This document shows positions 1 through 12,500 of a stretch of 64,000 nt of DNA, in pieces. Source of the DNA: Xestospongia muta (taxonomy: Eukaryota > Porifera > Demospongiae > Haplosclerida > Petrosiidae); contig OY848931.1 of the NCBI GenBank assembly GCA_963693285.1, positions 1,369,001 to 1,433,000 of the forward strand, given 5' to 3'. The notes below the pieces were generated by a model that saw only the letters and a program-made list of their open reading frames with translations, had not been told where the DNA came from and searched no databases. How positions within the stretch are numbered: the stretch's first letter is position 1; each line of letters starts with the position of its first letter. A program made the translations under genes and the position numbers.

Positions 1-866
1 CTTATAGCTTGAATTGAAGCCATGAGTAAAGTGGGTGTAAAACCAATGTGGTTGTAGATGTAACTAGTTGGCTTTATACATATCAAGTTACACTAGTTTT
101 GGCCTTGTAGCAACTTAGAATGGGTTTACATCATATTGATGAAAGTGTGGTAACAAAGACTACAGTTAAAATGACAAATGCTTTTTTAGTGTATGCATCA
201 CTTAAAATGACCAATTTATTGTTTGTTTTAACTGAATAAACACACAAAAAATTAGTGGATTTAACTGATGCATCCATGACTACAATTTTAAAACATTATT
301 TGATGTAAACTGAGAGTAAATGTAATACTGCTTTGATTACTAATGTACAAAGAGATTGATTGTTCATAGTATCTTCATTTGCCTAAGAATATATTAAATT
401 AAAACACAAGTGATAAAAAGTCAATTCCATAGGATAATAGTCAGTAAATTTGCTGCGTAAAATAATTTGCCACATGCAACCTGTATAACTATATATTAAT
501 CAAATCAACCTATCAGTTTTGACAGTGTGTACACATCTGTATAGACAAGATAGAACCAAAGCTCTTGTGCTAAAAATGTGTCTAGTTGTAGCTCAAATGC
601 TATTTGCAATGTGAAGGGGCTAATTATAAGCTAAGACGTTAAAGGACCAGTTGCTATTTGCTGCCTTTTGGTGATAATATTCGAGCACATAATTCAGAAT
701 GATTCAAATTTGAATCATTCTGAATCGAATGATGTGCTGAATGATGTGCTCGAACATTGTCAAAACAATTGCTGCTATATAATTTCTCAAATTATATCTG
801 CAATCTAAAAGTAATAAGGGGTCTAGTTGTAACCTTAAATTTAACCCTTGGTTTACAAACACTCAC

Positions 867-1137
867 AGACATTTTGAAATCCAAGTTGATGACAGGCAAC
901 AGATGCTTCCTCACAGTTAAAATCATAACTACAGACTGTTCCCCAAATACCATCTACAGTACATATCTCCATCACTCCATCTCTAGGGGTGGTACCATCT
1001 ACTAAATGTGACTCTCCTGGAGTACATTGACCAGAAACTGATGCCACTATATAGGGGAGTAAAAGACTATAATATAACACAATCTTAGTAGCTAAAGTCT
1101 TACCAGTGCTAATAACAAAAAAAAACAAAATTGTCAT
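867..1137 (-). CDS. 5' end of an SRCR receptor gene (partial, paralogue 1)
   Basis: Two exons are visible on the minus strand: 1137-1104 (signal peptide, starting at the ATG at 1137) and 1046-867 (end of the signal region and the N-terminal half of a scavenger receptor cysteine-rich domain). The second exon reads through the conserved elements GDV/GVMEIC, WGTVC and ACHQLGF and ends at a good GT donor in phase 1. Downstream exons would lie left of position 1, because the equivalent intron in the complete paralogue at 14557-18687 is 1.4 kb long. Both splice sites and the frame are intact, so this looks like a real gene start, not a relic. SRCR receptors are secreted or membrane proteins that bind ligands through disulphide-stabilised domains. 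The ligand is unknown. Confidence 0.7.
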
Positions 1138-1311
1138 ATTGAACAGACTAAAATTTGGAGCTGTTGACAGCAACTTAATTACAGACTTATCAAATTAGGT
1201 AATCAACTTTAAATAAACAATAGTAACCACATTACTAAAATAAAGTTGAATAGGGTTACATAGTGGGAGGAGCATATAAAGGAACTTTGTGATATCTAGT
1301 CAGAATATTAT

Positions 1312-1398
1312 GTGCATAACAACCTAATGATAATGCTACCTGCTGACTACAAAATTATATGCATAACAGCCTAATGACAATGCTACCTGCTGACTACT
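1312..1398. repeat. Two-copy local tandem repeat of about 46 bp
   Basis: A unit beginning ATGTGCATAACAACCTAATG is followed directly by a second copy that differs at a few bases. Both contain AATGCTACCTGCTGACTAC. It lies in the part of the left duplicon that is missing from the right one. The rest of 1400-2400 shows no gene. Confidence 0.7.
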
Positions 1399-2403
1399 CA
1401 AGCTACATGCATGCAACTCAAGCTCTGAGACTTAAACTATAAACCTTACTATTTTTTAGTCCTCATTATATATTACTTCCAACTGTATTAGTTTTATGCT
1501 GATTTAACTATATCCAAACAAGTAAATGTAATAATATTATGTGAAAGAAAAAATAGAGACAGAGATTTCAACCCTAGGTATTTCAAACTTGTGAATTGAC
1601 ACAAAAGGTTTACATGCAACTTTTAGTATAATTTTTCTCATGCACTGTAAAACAGATTATTGATTTAACCAATATATTTTATATAGTTATACAGATAGCA
1701 TGATGCAAATGGAAGGTAAAGACAATGTTTTGATTACTTCTATCCTCTGGGTTTGACTGTAACCACATGATTTTTTAAAATCATTATTAATTCTAACATT
1801 TTACAAACAATCTATATATAACCAACCATAATTTGGTTAAATCAATCAATCAGTTTTTATAATTACAGTGCATCAATCAATAAGTCTAAGTCACCTTTCA
1901 CACATAAGGAAGCCCTTTACAATCAGCAGAGACAATTCATACATGGAAGACTTTAGGAACTGTGTTTGGTGACATAATGATATAAGCTTTGTAGAAAGAT
2001 ATTTATGTGCCATATCATAGTGAAGAACTGAAGAACAAAGATACAACTTTTGAATAATCATTATATATCTGCAGATTGAAATAAATTTAATTAAGCACAG
2101 TCTTTGAAATTGCTAAGACAAGCACATTTAGTAACTACAATATCATTTACTATTGCCACTAGTCTCATACCCAAGCAGAATGTCTACAGTCTGGGTATGA
2201 GACTAATTGCAACTACAGTAGTCTAATTTAATCACTGTTCAGTATTACACTAATTAAAGTCTCATACCCTGTACTGTTGTAGATGTATGCATCACAGCAA
2301 ATTTTTCTGTCATACTACAAATGTTTATGTTAAAGTCAAAATTTGATTACAAAATAGAAATTATAAGACTTACTATAAATATCCAAGCACATGTTGCAGA
2401 CCG

Positions 2404-2585
2404 ATGAGTCTTCTACCACATTCCCATACCCAGTTTCAACTGAAGGACTACTGGGATAAGTTTTTCAAAAGAGAGGTTCTCCCTTTGAATGATATAGCTA
2501 ATACTTAGACTTGTATCAGTGTTTCACAAATACAACAAAATAAAATTTTAGCCATTGGATGTGGAAACTCAAAGTTAACTGAAGT
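2404..2585 (+). pseudogene. METTL13 exon-1 fragment, broken
   Basis: The sequence matches the first about 60 codons of the intact METTL13 gene at 19786, starting from the same ATG context. One T is missing from the run of T after the DYWDK region, which shifts the frame and leads to a stop at about 2505. Further substitutions create stop codons in the original frame, where the intact gene has WYGEYLDL. Similarity ends at about 2585, just after the first methyltransferase glycine motif (IGCGNSKL in the intact gene). No other METTL13 exon follows. It is a truncated copy at the breakpoint of the segmental duplication. Confidence 0.9.
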
Positions 2586-2616
2586 ATATTTTTTAACTTC
2601 ATTGTCAACTTCTTCT

Positions 2617-3679
2617 ATTCCAGCCATTGCTTCTTCTTCCACTTCTCATATCTTCTGATGACAATCAGGTGAAGGTGATCTGAAGCACCTTGATGCTCAT
2701 TTTTATCTGAGGCCTTTTGTCTATTCATTTCATTATCAATCTTCTTCATTTCTTCTAAATCTTTTTTCATACAGCGACGAGATCTTCCTAAAAAGTCAAT
2801 ATACTCTACCCTATATTGAAGAGACAATATACACACACTTTTAATTTCAAGACATAGTCTCAGAGCATTGTTAGCTAGTCTTGATTATATCTTACTATAT
2901 ATTCTTCATCATTGTTTGCAGCTGGTTCATCATCTTCCACTGTCTCCTTCACTTCCTCTGTTGTCCTAGTACCATTCTTCATACGTGTCTAAGAATAATA
3001 CAAATATCATAATGAGAGAGTATGTGATGTAGGTATCATAGTACCTACTATTAACAAAACACAATAGGTCAAACTTTTTCTATAGCAACCATATCACACA
3101 AAGACAATGATTGGTATTATATTTATTAATCATTACCATTAAACCACAATTGTCAATACAAAATATCAGCTCCATTTACAGAGGAAGTAAACAAACAATA
3201 GACTAGTAGGTGGGGCTTCCAATATATTAAGGCTTTAGAGTACAGACTTGCAATATTAGAAGTTGTCCTTGTTCATATAAAGACAACAAGTGTTAATAAT
3301 TGTATGACATTACCTCTTCATAGATCTTCCTTTGAAAATCTACCATATATTTGGGACCATCTTCTCCATCTTCATCATCTTCATTGTCACTGTTCAGTAG
3401 TCCTTCTCCTTTTGATAACTTGTCATATAACTTTGCTTTAGCTTCAAGTGCAGCTCTATAAAGAGATCAACTTGATATCAATTGTCCATTATATACATAT
3501 GGAATCAAGAATCACAAAATGGTCAAAAACAATCATTGATTCTACTCTACCTTGATTTTGCTAGTTCTGCCTCCTCTGCAAGAGTCAGTTGTGATGATTT
3601 GGTGAAAGAACAAGACTTAAACGTATTCTCATGTCCTTTTAAAAATATTTTTAGGTTCTCTACGCCATATTGAAGCTTT
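2617..3679 (-). pseudogene. CCDC174-like relic (partial gene)
   Basis: Four exon-like blocks lie on the minus strand: 3679-3551, 3455-3314, about 2993-2898 and 2810-2617. The translated blocks resemble CCDC174, a nuclear coiled-coil protein. Recognisable stretches are LEAKAKLYDKL, a YMVDFQRKI-like segment after an acidic run, and VEYIDFLGRSRRCMKKDL, the family hallmark. Several features argue against function. The first block carries its CCDC174-like residues in two different frames. The join between the last two blocks does not keep frame with the visible splice sites. The C-terminal half of the family is missing, and the sequence stops next to the duplication breakpoint. A possible further 5' block at about 3910-4010 has stops. 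Assembly errors could explain single shifts but not the missing half. Confidence 0.7.
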
Positions 3680-4276
3680 CTATGGAACAAACAAAATAGA
3701 TTGGTTACAATTAACATGAAATATAAGACAATTGTTGAGGATAAAACCTAATGCACTGTGTGATCATGTACTAATGATAATTGCTATTTTTCTCTAATTA
3801 AAGGGTTATTGGTAATATTATTTTAAAGTATTTTATTATACACTATCGCTCATTAATGATACAGAGTAAAGAGAGTCTAAATTAATTAGATAAGACACAC
3901 CTTGTTTCATACTTTTCTGCTTTATGTAGGAAGTTTCAAAGCTTATTATACACCCAAGATGGTCTTACTGTTCATTTGTATAGCAGTAATACCACTGTCT
4001 TCCTCTTCTATCCTATTATACAAATAAATTTTAAATGTTTGTCAGTTAATATATAATAGACACATACTTAGTATAGGGTGTGTACTGTGTTAATGTAAAC
4101 AGCTACATCAATTTCCTTAACACAAAGATTATTGTGTGTTCCTACTTTATATAACTTAAGCTACACTGTATTACTGTGTTAATGTCAATTTCCTTTTCCT
4201 TAACATAAATATTAGTTATGTTCCTACTTTCTAGCTAGCTTAAGATACATTGGAAAGGAAATGCTCTTTATCTAAA

Positions 4277-7227
4277 ATGTCCATCATTCTGATACTACTC
4301 TATTTTCTTTTACCATCAAGAGTTGGACAAACGTTTGCCCAGGCTCCTAGTGCTAGGCCTAGTAATGGTGAGATTTCTAAAAACAGGATATCAAATATGA
4401 AGGTTTCTCTCTTAACAGGAGTTCAACTCTTTCTAGCAAATGAGTCTACAACTATAACAAACTTCTTCATGATTGAGAGCTTACAGTTTGATTACACCGA
4501 CAACAATAATGATGGCATTGTTGATGCCTTATGGTGTCAAAGTGCTAACCACAGTTACAATATAGGACTGTGGTACTTTCCTAATGGAAGCCAAGTACCA
4601 GTGTTCACTGGTAACTTTAATGACACCTCAGCACCATCCCCAGTTTTTTCTAAGCAGTTCATGGGACAGGTTGCTCTTGCAAGAAAATCAGGCTTAACAG
4701 GTCATGAAGGTCTCTATCAATGTATTATCCCAGATGAGAATGGAGTGAACAACACTTTGGTTGTTGGTATATACAGAAGCGGAAAAAGTTAGTAAAAATG
4801 CAATAAACTTATGTATCTCATATTTTCATAGGTGGTCCTAATGTTGATGATACAATGCAATTTTCATTAATATCAACTAGAGATATAGATCCTCCAATAT
4901 TTACACTCAACTTTGAGGCTACAAATAGTCCACCAACTAATGTTACTTGTTTTGTCAATGACAAAATACTTAGTATAAATATCTCTCGTAAAGTGATACA
5001 TGGATTACAGTCAACATCAGAAGTTACAGTAACAGTTAAGACAAGACTAAGTGGTACATACAAGTGTTCTGTATCAAATATCAAAGGAAGTGCTAATACA
5101 ACGGAGACAATTAAAGGTTTGTATATAAAGTATACATAAATATTGTTAAGATAAATTTATATTAATGTTGGTTATAGTTGCTGGTACTCCACAAAATGTA
5201 GCAGTTACAAGACTGAACACAGGTCTAACTCACCTCAATATTACATGGTCTACAGTTGTTGGTGTTAAAGTCTATGAAGTATTTTATCAACAACTCAATA
5301 GCAGTATAGTTGTTAGTGCTGGAACTGTCATTGATACGTCATTTATAATTTCTTCTGGACTAAGACTAAGATATACTTATAGTTTGTTTGTAGTGGCATA
5401 TGGAAGTAAAGGCAACGAGGACCATGTACTACCTAGTCCTCACAGTGATAGTTTAAACATCTCTTTAGGTAAATTTATATTATATTATTCAGTATAGTTA
5501 CTTCATTTAAATTCTTAGATGTCCCTATAGTTACTCGTATGACAGTGAAGTCATCTGCTACCACTATCATTACAAATTGGACTTCTCCTTCACTACCTCC
5601 AGTTGCTTACAATGTGACTATCAGCTGTAGTGAATTGTGTGAATTAGAACCCACTTATCAAATGAGTGATATAGTTACTTCAAATGTCTATCAATTTGTT
5701 GAAATATCACCTGGCAGTTACTGTAACATAACTCTTATTGGACTATTTGGAAGTGAAATTGCAGATTTATACACTATCAGTGCTGCTACCAACTTAGCAG
5801 GTAATATTTTATATATCACTTTATATTATCAATATAATGTCTATTTTCTAGCTCCTACCTCATCAGTACAAAATGTAACATTAGAAATCATTGATTTCTT
5901 ATCAATCACTGTTTCATGGAATGAAGTTGATTGTTCTAATCAAAATGGGCCCATTATTGGTTATTTATTGAAATATACTAATCTCACATATAGTGAGACT
6001 GTTAACATAACTGATGGTAACAAGTTGACACATACTGTCAGCAATCTCAATCAAAACACTTTATATACTTTTACATTAGCAGCCTACAATGATGGAGGAA
6101 TTGGTCCATATAGTGAAGAGACAACATTAAAAACTGGTTTGTTAAGCTTAATATGCCTGTATTTGTACCTATTAATATTACAAAGAATCAATTATAAAAT
6201 AGAATTTCATTAGAACTCTTCTGTTAATTATGTATAAGATCAGACACAAAAAAGATATTAACAACTAATTTTATAGTACAACAGCAGATATTCTAACATT
6301 TTATTTAATTTTTAAAATTTAGTATGCCATCTTATAATTTGTATTATCATAAATAGTGTTTCCTGGCCTACTATATTTTTCAGGTATAATTGCAGGGGCA
6401 GTTAATAACATCAGTTATACTATAAGTTTTGAAGATGTTGTGATCACATGGAGTGATCCTATCATATTAGCAGAAAATGTTACAGCAATTGGCTACAAAA
6501 TTTGTTATTGGCAAACAATTAACGATAAGTGGATTCATTGTATCACTACTCCCAACACAAATTTTCACATCAGATACCTAATGCCAAAAACACAGTATGT
6601 CACTGAGATATTGTGTATAACAGATAAAGGCAGTGGTATTGTAAAAACCATTAGCTACCTAACATCTGATATACCTGGTAAATAATTCCTATATCAATAA
6701 TCAGATTTTCATACTTTGTTGTGTATTATTGATAGTTTAAGATTTTAGGAGTATAATAATATTTATAGCACTAATTATTATTATTATTAATCATGTTTAA
6801 TTTTTATACAGCATTAGAAGATATTCAAGCATATGTTAAGCAGTGTGTTCTGTTTGTTAACTGGACTACACCCAGTTATTCAGCACTGGTAAAAATCTAT
6901 GTACTCCAATATAAGCAAGGACACAATACATCATATCAAATCGTATCTTCCCCCTTTTCACTACCAGTGTCATATCAATCAATTCTAACCAATGACAGTC
7001 TGGAGGTAGAAGTCTATGTTATATTGAACATTAATGGAACAATGTATATTAGTGATATATCACCTCCAACAACAGTGTACATTATCAATCAGTCTAATTG
7101 TCCATTAATTACACCTTCAACATCGCCTCAAATGTCTGGAGAGACTTCTACTCTCATTTGGTGTAAAATTGGAATATCAGTGATGGCTTTTATAGTGTTA
7201 TTAGCTTTTGTGATTTTAGTATATTGA
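4277..7227 (+). CDS. Ig/FN3 membrane receptor, copy A, tail truncated by an insertion
   Basis: Seven exons (4277-4787, 4832-5116, 5178-5468, 5519-5800, 5852-6136, 6384-6677, 6812-7227) join, all in phase 1, into 787 codons plus stop. The start is the ATG at 4277, which opens a hydrophobic signal peptide (MSIILILLYFLL). Exon 1 carries an Ig-like domain with LWC and a GLYQC motif. Exon 2 carries a second Ig domain (SGTYKCSVSN). Exons 3-7 each carry one FN3-like domain, the last two divergent, and exon 7 ends in a hydrophobic helix (IGISVMAFIVLLAFVILVY). A stop follows that helix at once, because 197 bp are inserted at 7215-7411. The original cytoplasmic sequence downstream is partly decayed. 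If expressed, the protein would be a heavily N-glycosylated, tail-less membrane protein, possibly a decoy (inference). The ligand is unknown. Confidence 0.75.
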
Positions 7228-7411
7228 AACTCTATTATGTTGTGTTATCTATACATTGTCATTATTTGTAATGTTTTGTGACGTCGTTGTGACCTGTCTC
7301 TCTCTATATATAAACGTGTGTGTTTTGTTTTATTGACAGTCAGTCGTTGTTGAGATTAAGATATTCAATTTAGTAAATACTTGAAGTAGTCGTGCTAGAC
7401 GGATCACCACA
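7215..7411. mobile_element. 197-bp insertion with 5-bp target duplication in the TM codons of copy A
   Basis: Copy B has continuous sequence here; copy A has 197 extra bases flanked by the direct repeat GTGAT (7210-7214 and 7412-7416). The insert contains a TATA-like TATATATAAACG near 7310 and ends ACCACA. A 5-bp duplication is typical of integrase-type insertion, so a solo LTR or a small non-autonomous element is plausible. It does not begin with the usual TG, so its class is uncertain. Confidence 0.75.
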
Positions 7412-7758
7412 GTGATAGCAGTTGTGATCATAATATCATGTTGTATATATAAATGTAGAAAGTCAAAGTGAGTTGTATTATTACTTCTTTACCATATATT
7501 GGATTTAGATCTGCGATACAAGATTATAATGCACATTTTAGACCATCACAATCATACAATGAATGATTTTATCATGAAATTATGAGCATGTATGTATGGA
7601 ATTATGAAAAAAACATGGTAATAATAGCTATTTTTGTGTATTTACTCTCAAATAGCACTCCACCATATGAATATGAAAGGAGCAATAATGAAGTCCCACC
7701 AGTGTATGAGTCAGTTGGCAATGTGGTCTATGATAATCTTGTCCAACAAGATCTATAA
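7412..7758 (+). pseudogene. Detached cytoplasmic-tail remnant of copy A
   Basis: After the insertion the sequence again matches copy B's membrane-proximal tail (CCIYKC), then reaches stops and frame changes from about 7463. The final tail exon (7656-7758) is still fully open. It keeps its AG acceptor, the segment NVVYDNLVQQDL and the stop at 7756-7758. Preservation of this exon suggests the damage upstream is recent, or that the exon is still used in some splice form. Confidence 0.7.
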
Positions 7759-9505
7759 CTACAATGTATTGTTGTTAATTGATTTAATTACTTTATAATC
7801 ATGACTTTAATTTAAATATATTAATATTACTAACATTGTTATATAAAAACACATATTATATGATACTGTAATAAGTTCCTGTGCCTGTAAAGCATCATTA
7901 AAATGTTATATTTACAAATCCATGCTAATTAAATGTGTTGAGTTGGTAGACTTCTGAATATTTCTTTTTGATGTCAATGACAACTCCATGATTCTGAAAC
8001 AGATACCTCAAATTTATAAACATCTGTGCTCTATTGATAGACATAAATTGTCTAAACTTATTTGTAAATAATGTATGTTCACAACCTATATATATATTTT
8101 TTTTTTTCAAAGTTAATATATATTATATAATTGAACAAAATACAAACTAACTTATTGAGTGATCACAGATACTCATCAGAGTTAAAAGAAATGTATATTA
8201 GAAGCAATATAGACTCTCTTAGTTAGTACATACCTATACCTACTCAATACCTACCTACCTAGTATCTACTCAATGAAAGGTTTTCTTCAATTTGCCCCAA
8301 TGAAGTCAGTATGCATGAAACAATACTGTTCATCTATGCAACATCCCTAGTTTTTAATAAACTTCATACCTTAGTTATGCAAGTTGATTGACTTGCACAA
8401 AAGTGAAATAACGAAAACATTGTTAAAATTATATACATCCTTGCCAAGTTAGAGCATTTTAAAGTGCATTGCCAGACAGACACACACAAACAAAGGACTA
8501 TGTCATCTCAAAACATTTCCTACCTTTCTTCCCTGCCAATTTTAGGACTATCAATAGCCAGCTATAATATTGAGTACAGTATGAAGTTGAAATACAAGTC
8601 TTTGCTGTATAATATTAAAGAGTCAATGTATAACAGTGATATATCACATCCAATAGCAGTGTCTGTTAACAATCAGCATATAATTGCTCTCAAATTTTAA
8701 ATAAAGTGGAAATTCATAGTGTTGGGCTAACTGTTGGACTCTCAGTACTATTGAGATGCTACTCACATTGGTTGCTCATAAAATGTTTTATGTGACATAT
8801 TATTCAAATCATATTATGTTTATTGCAATGAAAACCTTATTGTAAATCAGGTCACACATTTATGCATGGTGAATGACAAGTTAAATCAGGAAACCAGTTC
8901 CTCTACTTTGGTCAAAATTATTAAAGTAACTTGGTCCATTACACAAAATCAAAATATTTTCTTGTATACACAATTTACTTTAAAATATAGCCCCAATTAA
9001 CACACTCATTACATTCATAATCATTACAATGACCTCTTTGTTATATTGCTTGCTCAAGCTCATTTTAAATTATCTATTCATAATGAATATTTTACCAAAA
9101 TTGTTACTACCATATTTATACAAAATGAATACTCAAGCCATTATAGTAGCTATCAATCAATAAGTTATTATTTACATATGCCGGAGCCTATTCATACGAT
9201 GGGAATTTCAAAGATTTCTTTAATCACATTAATGCCATACAACATTTTCAAATGAATTTTAAATATTTGTCAGTTAATATATAATAGACACTACTTAGTA
9301 TTAGGGTGTGGTACTGTGTTAATGTAAACAGCTATATCAATTTCCTTAACACAAAGATTATTGTGTGTTCCTACTTTATATAACTTAAGCTACACTGTAT
9401 TACTGTGTAAATGTCAATTTCCTTTTCCTTAACATAAATATTAGTGTATGTTCCTACTTTCTAGCTACCTTAAGATACATTGGAAAGGAATGCTCTCTAT
9501 CTAAA
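7759..9505. other. Intergenic spacer between the Ig/FN3 copies
   Basis: No complete gene is visible. Positions 9255-9505 repeat the 4027-4276 upstream region of copy A almost exactly, so the promoter was duplicated with the gene. A decayed fragment similar to receptor exon 7 lies at about 8570-8690. The rest is AT-rich without recognisable features. Confidence 0.7.
8570..8690 (+). pseudogene. Decayed fragment of Ig/FN3 receptor exon 7
   Basis: The stretch around 8625-8685 reads MYNSDISHPIAVSVNNQ. This lines up with MYISDISPPTTVYIINQ in exon 7 of copies A and B, with matching DNA such as AGTGATATATCAC. No flanking FN3 exons are recognisable. It suggests a third, older receptor copy in the cluster. 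Confidence 0.5.
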
Positions 9506-12500
9506 ATGTCCATCAATCTGATACTACTCTATTTTCTTTTACAATCTAGAGTTGGACAAACGTTTGCCCAGGCTCCTAGTGCTAGGCCTAGTAATGGTGA
9601 GATTTCTAACAAACAGGATATCAAATATGAAGGTTTCTCTCTTAACAGGAGTTCAACTCTTTCTGGCAAGTGAGTCTACAATTATAATAAACTTCTTCAT
9701 GATTGAGAGCTCACAGTTTGATTACACTGACAACAATAATGATGGCATTGTTGATGCCTTATGGTGTCAAAGTGCTAACCACAGTTACAATATAGGACCG
9801 TGGTACTTTCCTAATGGAAGCCAAGTACCAGTGTTCACTGGTAACTTTAATGACACCTCTGTACCATCCCCAGTTTTTTCTAAACAGTTCATGGGACAGA
9901 GTGCTCTTACTAGAAAGACGGGTTTAGTGGGTCATGAAGGTCTCTATCAATGTATTATTCCAGATGAGAATGGAGTGAACAACACATTGGTTGTTGGTAT
10001 ATACAGAAGTGAAAAAAGTTGGTAAAAATGCAATAAACTTATATATCTCATATTTTCATAGGTGGTCCTAATGTTGATGATACAATGCAATTTTCATTAA
10101 TATCAACTAGAGATATAGATCCTCCAATATTTACACTCAACTTTGAGGCTACAAATAGTCCACCAACTAATGTTACTTGTTTTATTAATGACACAAGACT
10201 TAGTATAAATAATTACAATATCTCTTGTAAAGTGATAGATGGATCACGGTCAAGGACAAACGTTACAGTAACAGTCAAGACAAGACTAAGTGGTACATAC
10301 AAGTGTTCTGTATCAAATATCAAAGGAAGTGCTAACACAAAGGAGACAATTAAAGGTTTGTACGTATATAAAGTATATTTAAATATTGTTAAGATAAATT
10401 TATATTAATGTTGGTTATAGTTGCTGGTACTCCACAAAATGTAGCAGTTACAAGACTGAACACAGGTCTAACTCACCTCAATATTACATGGTCTACAGTT
10501 GTTGGTGCTAAAGGCTATGAAGTATTTTATCAACAACTCAATAGCAGTATAGTTGTTAGTGCTGGAACTGTCATTGATACGTCATTTATAATTTCTTCTG
10601 GGCTAAGGCTAAGATATGCTTATAGTTTGTTTGTAGTGGCATATGGAAGTAAAGACAATGAGGACCATGTACTACCTAGTCCTCACAGTGATAGTTTAAA
10701 CATCTCTTTAGGTAAATTTATATATTATTTAGTATTGTTACTTCATTTAAATTCTTAGATCTCCCTATAGTTACTCGTATGACAGCGAAGTCATCTGCTA
10801 CCACTATCATTACAAATTGGACTTCTCCTTCACTAGCTCCAGTTGCTTACAATGTGACTATTAGCTGTAGTGAATTGTGTGAATTAGAACCCACTTATCA
10901 AATGAGTAATATAGTTACTTCAAATGTCTATCAATTTGTTGAAATATCACCTGGCAGTTACTGTAACATAACTCTTGTTGGACTATTTGGAAGTGAAATT
11001 GCAGATTTATACACTATCAGTGCTGCTACCAACTTAGCAGGTAATATTTTATATATTAGCTTTATATTATCAACATAATGTCTATTTTCTAGCTCCTACC
11101 TCATCAGTACAAAATGTAACATTAGAAATCATTGATTTCTTATCAATCACTGTTTCATGGAATGAAGTTGATTGTTCTAATCAAAATGGGCCCATTATTG
11201 GTTATTTATTGAAATATACTAATCTCACATATAGTGAGACTGTTAACATAACTGATGGTAACAAGTTGACACATACTGTCAGCAATCTCAATCAAAACAC
11301 TTTATATACTTTTACATTAGCAGCCTACAATGATGGAGGAATTGGTCCGTATAGTCAAGAGACAACAGTACAAACTGGTTTGTTAAGCTTAATATGCCTG
11401 TATTTGTACCTATTAATATTACAAAGAATCAATTATAAAATAGAATTTCATTAGAACTCTTCTGTTAATTATGTATAAGATCAGACACAAAAGATATTAA
11501 CAACTAATTTTATAGTACAATAACAGATATTCTAACATTTTATTTAATTTTTTAATTTAGTATACCATCTTATAAATTGTATGATCATAAAAACTGTTGC
11601 CTAGCCTACTATATTTTTCAGGTATAATTGCAGGGGCAGTTAATAACATTAGTTATACTATAAGTTTTGAAGATGCTGTGATCACATGGAGTGAACCTAT
11701 CATATTAGCAGAAAATGTTACAGTAATTGGCTACAAAATTTGTTATTGGCAAACAATTAACGATAAGTGGATTCATTGTATCACTACTCCCAACACAAGT
11801 TTTCACATCAGATACCTAATGCCAAAAACACTGTATGTCACTGAGATATTGTGTATAACAGATAAAGGCAGTGGTATTGTAAAAACCATTAACTACCAAA
11901 CATCTGATATACCTGGTAAATAATTCCTATATCAATAAACAGACTTCCATACTTTGTTATGTATTATTGATAATTTTAGATTTTAGGAGTATAATAATAT
12001 TTAGACAAGAAATGGTCCTCTGATGGGCAAATTAGCATTACCATTTGTAACCAACTCAGTCATTATAACACTAATTATTACTATTAATAATCATGTTTAA
12101 TTTTTATACAGCATTAGAAAATATTCAAGCACATGTTAAGCGGTGTGTTCTGTTTGTTAACTGGACTACACCCAGTTATTCAGCACTGGTAACAAACTAT
12201 GTGCTCCAATATAGGCAAGGAAACACTACATCATATCATAACATATCCTCCCCATTTTCACTACCAGTGTCATATCAATCAATTCTAACCAATGACAGTC
12301 TGGAGGTAGAAGTCTATGTTATATTGAACATTAATGGAACAATGTATATTAGTGATATATCACCTCCAACAACAGTGTACATTATCAATCAGTCTAATTG
12401 TCTATTAATTATACCTTCAACATCACCTCAAATGTCTGGAGAGACTTCTACTTTCATTTGGTATAACATTGGAATATCAGTGATGGCTTTTATAGTGATA

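Larger units (their letters stand above)
1..2585. repeat. Left copy of segmental duplication (matches about 17560-19970)
   Basis: Positions 1-1260 and about 1700-2585 are nearly collinear with 17560-18790 and 19090-19970. The copy carries SRCR exons 1-2, the intergenic sequence and the start of METTL13 exon 1. Similarity stops at about 2585, where the left copy leaves the METTL13 sequence. Between about 1280 and 1700 the left copy has private sequence where the right copy has a fold-back element. The left limit is outside the window. Alignment was by eye only. Confidence 0.85.

Noticed and set aside
757..1005. Plus-strand open frame opposite the SRCR exon
   Set aside because: It is the shadow of the minus-strand SRCR coding exon.
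4250..4276. Upstream start for Ig/FN3 copy A
   Set aside because: That reading begins at TTG; the first ATG at 4277 opens a good signal peptide.
9552..9593. Start of copy B at 9552
   Set aside because: It begins at TTG and arises only from the shifted frame; the signal peptide lies in the other frame from 9506.
9601..9626. A micro-intron that would repair the copy B frame
   Set aside because: GTGAGA and ACAG could be splice ends, but the 20-base removal does not restore the frame and is too short.
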